Below are positions 60,011 through 64,000 of a stretch of 64,000 nt of DNA, piece after piece. The stretch is taken from assembly GCF_000764305.2 (NCBI RefSeq), contig NW_025931904.1, forward strand, positions 62,001 to 126,000. Reading direction: 5' to 3'. Both the position numbers and the translations under genes were made by a program. Origin of the DNA: Hyalella azteca (lineage: Eukaryota; Arthropoda; Malacostraca; Amphipoda; Hyalellidae). The notes beneath the pieces were generated by a model. That model made no database searches. It was not told the DNA's origin and saw only the letters and a program-made list of their open reading frames with translations. Numbering within the stretch: position 1 is the first letter of the stretch; each line of letters starts with the position of its first letter.

Positions 60011-60622
60011 GTGTTGTTATTTAAACATCTGAGCAAGTTGATCAAATAATTCTTATTCAATGCTGCTTAGTATGCTGCTCACGTTCGTTCTGACCGTGCT
60101 TTCAAAACATTTTTCATGACGTAATTGCAAAGGTCATTGCAGACACTTCAGAATTGTTATTAACTTTTAATTTCTTTTCTGTAGTCTGCTCACGTTCACT
60201 CTGGTCACATTTACCATGATCGCATGCAACCTGATATTTTTCTGTTTACGTAGAAGGCAATTAAAGGTGGCTCAGTACGTAACATTGCTTTGATTTAGCC
60301 TCGACTACGATGTTGTTCGGTACAGTTTTCCGGTTGACGCATGTTTTCCTGTTCCTTGCAGTATTCCTGGATGTATCAACTGCTGATTTCAAGGATTTTG
60401 CGGTGCAGTGCAAATAATCACGGATAATTCATTCGCGGTCTTGCTGTAGATTAATTAAGTAAGATAGAAATGCACCTTTTAATTACAGCTTTCCATCGCA
60501 ATGGCGTGGTTGAGACATATAAACATGTATGCTAGAAAACTTTCATATTTATGAAAAAACATAAACGTTTCCATAAAATTGCCTAACACTAAAAACACTA
60601 AACTCTAAAACACTAAAACACT

Positions 60623-60651
60623 AAAAACACTAAAAAATTTTTAGTGTTTTT
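60623..60651. repeat. Hairpin, 14-bp arms, 1-base spacer
   Basis: AAAAACACTAAAAA, one A, TTTTTAGTGTTTTT. It caps a run of ACACTAAAA microrepeats at 60587-60635, so the right arm is an inverted copy of the repeat unit. Confidence 0.75.
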
Positions 60652-63477
60652 CCTAACTTATTGTATTTGTGTAAATCATCTACGCATTCCATGTAGGGAA
60701 ATTTAATATATCTAGGAACATCATTATTCCCATTTATCAATTGAAGGGTTGCGAAACATTTTTTCGACTCATTTTCGATGTATTTACGAGTATATTCGCT
60801 GTGAAGAATAACTTTCAAATTTTTTGATATAAATATGCATGAGTTAATTATTTTAATAGAGAAAATGAAAATTTCGACGAAAACAAGTTATATGAGAGAG
60901 ACTAGTAGAATATTTTATCTCTAATAATGATTAACTGTTGGCAAATTTGAAACGAGGTTGAATAATAATTTCCCATCCTGTGAATTATGCCCAACCCTGA
61001 AATTTTGATGCAGATTCAATAACGTATTTTCAGCCTATGAAACGTTGATTAAGATTTGTTGCTTCGCTTTCCCGCAACAATATAACAATATTCACTTCTA
61101 GAGCGGTGGCGTTCGAATTAATATAATTCACGCTAATATTAATATATGGTTTAATTAATAGTTGATCTTCTAAACATTATCGAACTATCAAGGTTTAATC
61201 ATCAATGCAATATATTTAAAGGTATGCGCAAAGCGTCTGATACAGCTGGAGCTCAATTTATTGCCTTATTTCTTGCTGCGTTGCTTGCTTCAACATGAAA
61301 CCTTTATAAAACAGTGACATTTATTATCAATATTAGCGAGACGAAGGAAGAACTGGTAGATCTTATATATAAGAAAGTCTCTTCAGTATAAGGCAATTGT
61401 TATTGCTCAAATCTTTTGAAATTTGTTAAACACGTAACAACAATGAGAGTTCAACCTTCTTTCCGAATAAATATTTTATTAATAAATATATTAGCTCGAA
61501 TACCGCTTGGCTACACAGCAATGCGTTGCAGAAACAATAAAAAATGGCAGCAAATAAAAATGTTTAGTGCTCATATAATTTAGCTTGCTCATGAGCTAAA
61601 ATCAATTCTGTGGCATTTATTCTCCTAATATTATCTTTCCTACTCATTTAGAAATAAATACAAATATTAATAAAATCATATCGTACAGCATTAACAATTC
61701 AATGACTATCGTGCCTTGAATATATACCCTCGCGTTCTATTTGCCGATAAAAGTCTATTGGAATGCAATGGTTTGATTTAGATTCGTAGAATGAGGTCAT
61801 TTACAATGTGTCATGTTACCATTGATGATCAAAAATATCACACTAATTGAAAAAACAACCATTGAATGAATTGGTTTATTTAAAAAATATTAATCACAAC
61901 ACAAGTTTTGAATAATTAATTGGAAGTATCGAATTACTAATGAATTCCTGTATTTATTTTCATATTCCCAGTAGTATTTGAATAATTGGCAACTAATTTC
62001 TAATCAGAACCATGACTCGTTCTCCGAAATTATCAATTATCTTATCTATCTGTTTAATAATCTAATTCTCGACGTGTAGCTATAATCCACACCATTGAAC
62101 GCAAATAAGTAGCGTGCGCCCTAATAATTAATTACCGAAAAACATATAAACATTAGCAAGTAAAAATACTAAATTGTACGCGGAATGATTTGTTTAGTGG
62201 TATTATTATTTATTATTGAAATTTCATATCATATTACACTTTCTTAAACTGCTCGGTAAGTCATCGAGATGTACTTGTGAACCATTTAAATGCACCTATA
62301 CCTCGTAGTGGTAAATCTTTCAAGGGTTAATAAATTTATTCAATGTCATAGAATTCCTCTTCAACTTCATCAAAATGGGTAAATAAAACAACAACTTCAA
62401 CTTCATGATTACATTCGTTATTATTTTTGGTAACCCAATAGAAGAAGCGAGAGATTCGATACTACAGAGAGAAAATATGTGTTGTAGTTTCAAAGCACGG
62501 TATAATTTTCAATTTTGGTCCTTAGCTAATTTCACTTGAATAAATCCTCGGTAGATGCAATGGAGGCATATATAATATATCGAAGGACATCATTATAATA
62601 ATTTTACATTTTACCGTGGAATGAAACAATTTATAGAATTGAATTCACTGTAATAAAGAGCAGGTACGACGCAAACAATAGCTTATGAAATTTCAATTAA
62701 AAGATACACAAAATGAAGATATCGTTAAAGGAAACGCAAATTATTACATAGACAAGCTTTAATGGAAGGAGAAGTATAGCACTTGATGTATAATAATATT
62801 TGTAAGTAGATCCTATCGAAGCAAGGCTGATCACAAGCACGTTCGCTTCGCTGTAGGCAGACCTCATACCGGGCTGCGTAGCTCATTTTCCCCTAGGGAC
62901 TATAAAAGAGATAAAATTATTTGAAATATAATTATTTTAATTGGTAAATCTTAGATGAGTGTTTAGTTTCCCATAAATAAAACACTAACGATTACAGCGA
63001 GTACTGTTAAAATACGATAATGCGAACTACATGTAAACAGGATAATTTTTCTAGGCTGGGAAATTTTCAATTTAATATAAATGTCTTGTAAACATTCAAT
63101 GATAAAACAACTGGAAACGGGACTAATAATATAATCAAATATTGCAAATCACCGTTCATGATGAAGTTATTTGAGAAGTTGTGGGAATTGTATTCTAATT
63201 CCAGCTATAGTTTTTTCCTGAAATTTCCTAAATAACTTTAAGATTACTATGTACGTATGTACGATATTTCGCGAGGTATTTAACTTTATAATGGCACGGC
63301 CAAAGTCTATTTCATGACTAGCCATTACTTCGGACCAAACCTCCAATATAAGATTAAATAATTTTAACTATATATCCATAGTAATAAGGGGTATTGGAAT
63401 CTAATAATCCAGAATGCAGATCAAAATAATTAAAACATTAAATATAGAATATGAGATCAACGAAAACAAAAAAAAAT

Positions 63478-63643
63478 ATATAACTCAGTACTCACTGCAG
63501 AGAGTGACAGAGAGCGCATTTTCTCGTCGACGAAAATTTGAGGTCACGGACGGACAGACATACAGACAGACAAACAGACAGACAGACGGACATAGCGAGC
63601 ACAATAGTGCATTTTTTCCACAAATGAGAAAATGCGTTAAAAA
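63478..63643 (+). mobile_element. Hairpin-rich short interspersed element, copy E
   Basis: Same layout as the other copies, with AGCGCATTTTCTCGTCGACG intact, one mismatch in the first palindrome (CTCACTGCAGAGAG), mostly AGAC tetramers, and terminus GAGAAAATGCGTTAAAAA. It lies about 50 bp downstream of the stop of the sister IGFBP-domain gene. Confidence 0.82.
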
Positions 63644-63690
63644 GAAACAGACTAGGGCTTGATTATATAATTTTCCGAATGAGACATTGC

Positions 63691-63825
63691 TTAATAACTG
63701 GAATAATCACTTATTCTGCAGGTCCCGATGGAGTTAGCATCCTTGGGATCTATTTTAACACATGCCATGTTCCTGCCACATTTGCCGTGTACGTCACCAG
63801 GGCCTCCACATGTTACTCCAGGACC
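63691..63825 (-). CDS. Second IGFBP-domain protein, last exon (gene runs off the right edge)
   Basis: Acceptor ATATTTCTAG (phase 0), then GPGVTCGGPGDVHGKCGRNM and ACVKIDPKDANSIGTCRISD, ending YSSY and TAA 63693-63691. It has the same phase, same four cysteines and same Cys spacing as exon 56841-56727, so it is a tandem paralogue about 7 kb upstream in gene orientation. The signal-peptide and first-half exons should lie beyond 64000. The Trp of CGGPW is replaced by Gly. Confidence 0.85.
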   Translation of the reverse strand, partial: GPGVTCGGPGDVHGKCGRNMACVKIDPKDANSIGTCRISDYSSY

Positions 63826-64000
63826 CTAGAAATATGAAGGAAATCATTGTACATTTTATGAATAGTAGCACGTTCGTGAAGGAAAAATGTACAAGTCTTT
63901 TAAATACGGGTATAAATCTGTTATTTATTCCTTATATTGATTCGCAACATTATTCCATTGACCAAAACATCCATATATAACAAAAAATAAATTAATACAA
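63826..64000 (-). other. Intron of the second IGFBP-domain gene, to the window edge
   Basis: AT-rich sequence upstream of the acceptor at 63826-63827. No exon was recognised before the edge. Confidence 0.6.

Larger units (their letters stand above)
59101..63477. other. Intergenic AT-rich DNA between the two IGFBP-domain genes
   Basis: No coding exon was recognised. It contains two clear hairpins (59985-60010 and 60623-60651), an ACACTAAAA microrepeat (60587-60635) and no further copy of the IGFBP-domain exons that I could find. Confidence 0.55.

Noticed and set aside
1..64000. tRNA and rRNA genes
   Set aside because: I found no cloverleaf with the conserved GGTTCGAnnCC arm or any rRNA-like conserved stretch by eye; a covariance-model scan would be decisive.

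Overview
This is a eukaryotic, almost certainly arthropod (probably insect), nuclear window. It is strongly AT-rich, has short GC-richer exons bounded by GT..AG splice sites, long introns and many tandem arrays, and carries two gene families typical of arthropods. I see no bacterial operon structure, no rRNA or tRNA and no CRISPR array. The species cannot be told from the sequence.

The best-supported gene is a Dok-7-like PH-PTB adaptor on the plus strand. Its exons are 34813-34914, 36356-36487, 37610-37763, 44586-44743 (or longer) and 45687-47806, with extra or alternative 3' exons at 48032-48239 and 48503-48608. All junctions from the first to the large exon agree in reading phase, and the joined frame follows the Dok-7 order: PH second half, linker, PTB with a DLRR-YG core, then a long Ser-rich tail with three YDxP (Crk-type SH2 ligand) motifs. 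The exon with the start codon and the first PH strands was not found; it may lie far upstream or outside the window.

At the right end, on the minus strand, lies a small secreted protein gene with a single IGFBP N-terminal domain (SIBD type): exons 58749-58683 (signal peptide), 57632-57515 and 56841-56727. A second family member enters from the right edge; only its last exon, 63825-63691, is inside. A decayed fragment of the first gene's exon 2 lies in its own intron 1.

The left 34 kb shows no gene I can identify. It holds a 657-bp inverted-repeat DNA transposon with an 8-bp target duplication (3127-3783), copies of a hairpin-rich short interspersed family (five in the whole window, all in one orientation), and tandem arrays (32 bp at 11.8-12.2 kb, 81 bp at 22.3-23.0 kb, 71 bp at 27.3 kb). 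A few short GC-richer open blocks with splice sites are listed as weak exon candidates. Several of these, on the minus strand between 42.3 and 29.6 kb, are partly phase-compatible and could form an unrecognised gene antisense to and nested in the Dok-7 introns.

The most unusual feature is Dok-7 exon 44586-44743. The intron before it ends in a 61-bp tandem array whose last unit supplies the 3' splice site, and its 3' end including the splice donor is present as three 81-bp in-frame copies. This predicts three PTB-tail isoforms differing by 27 residues per step.
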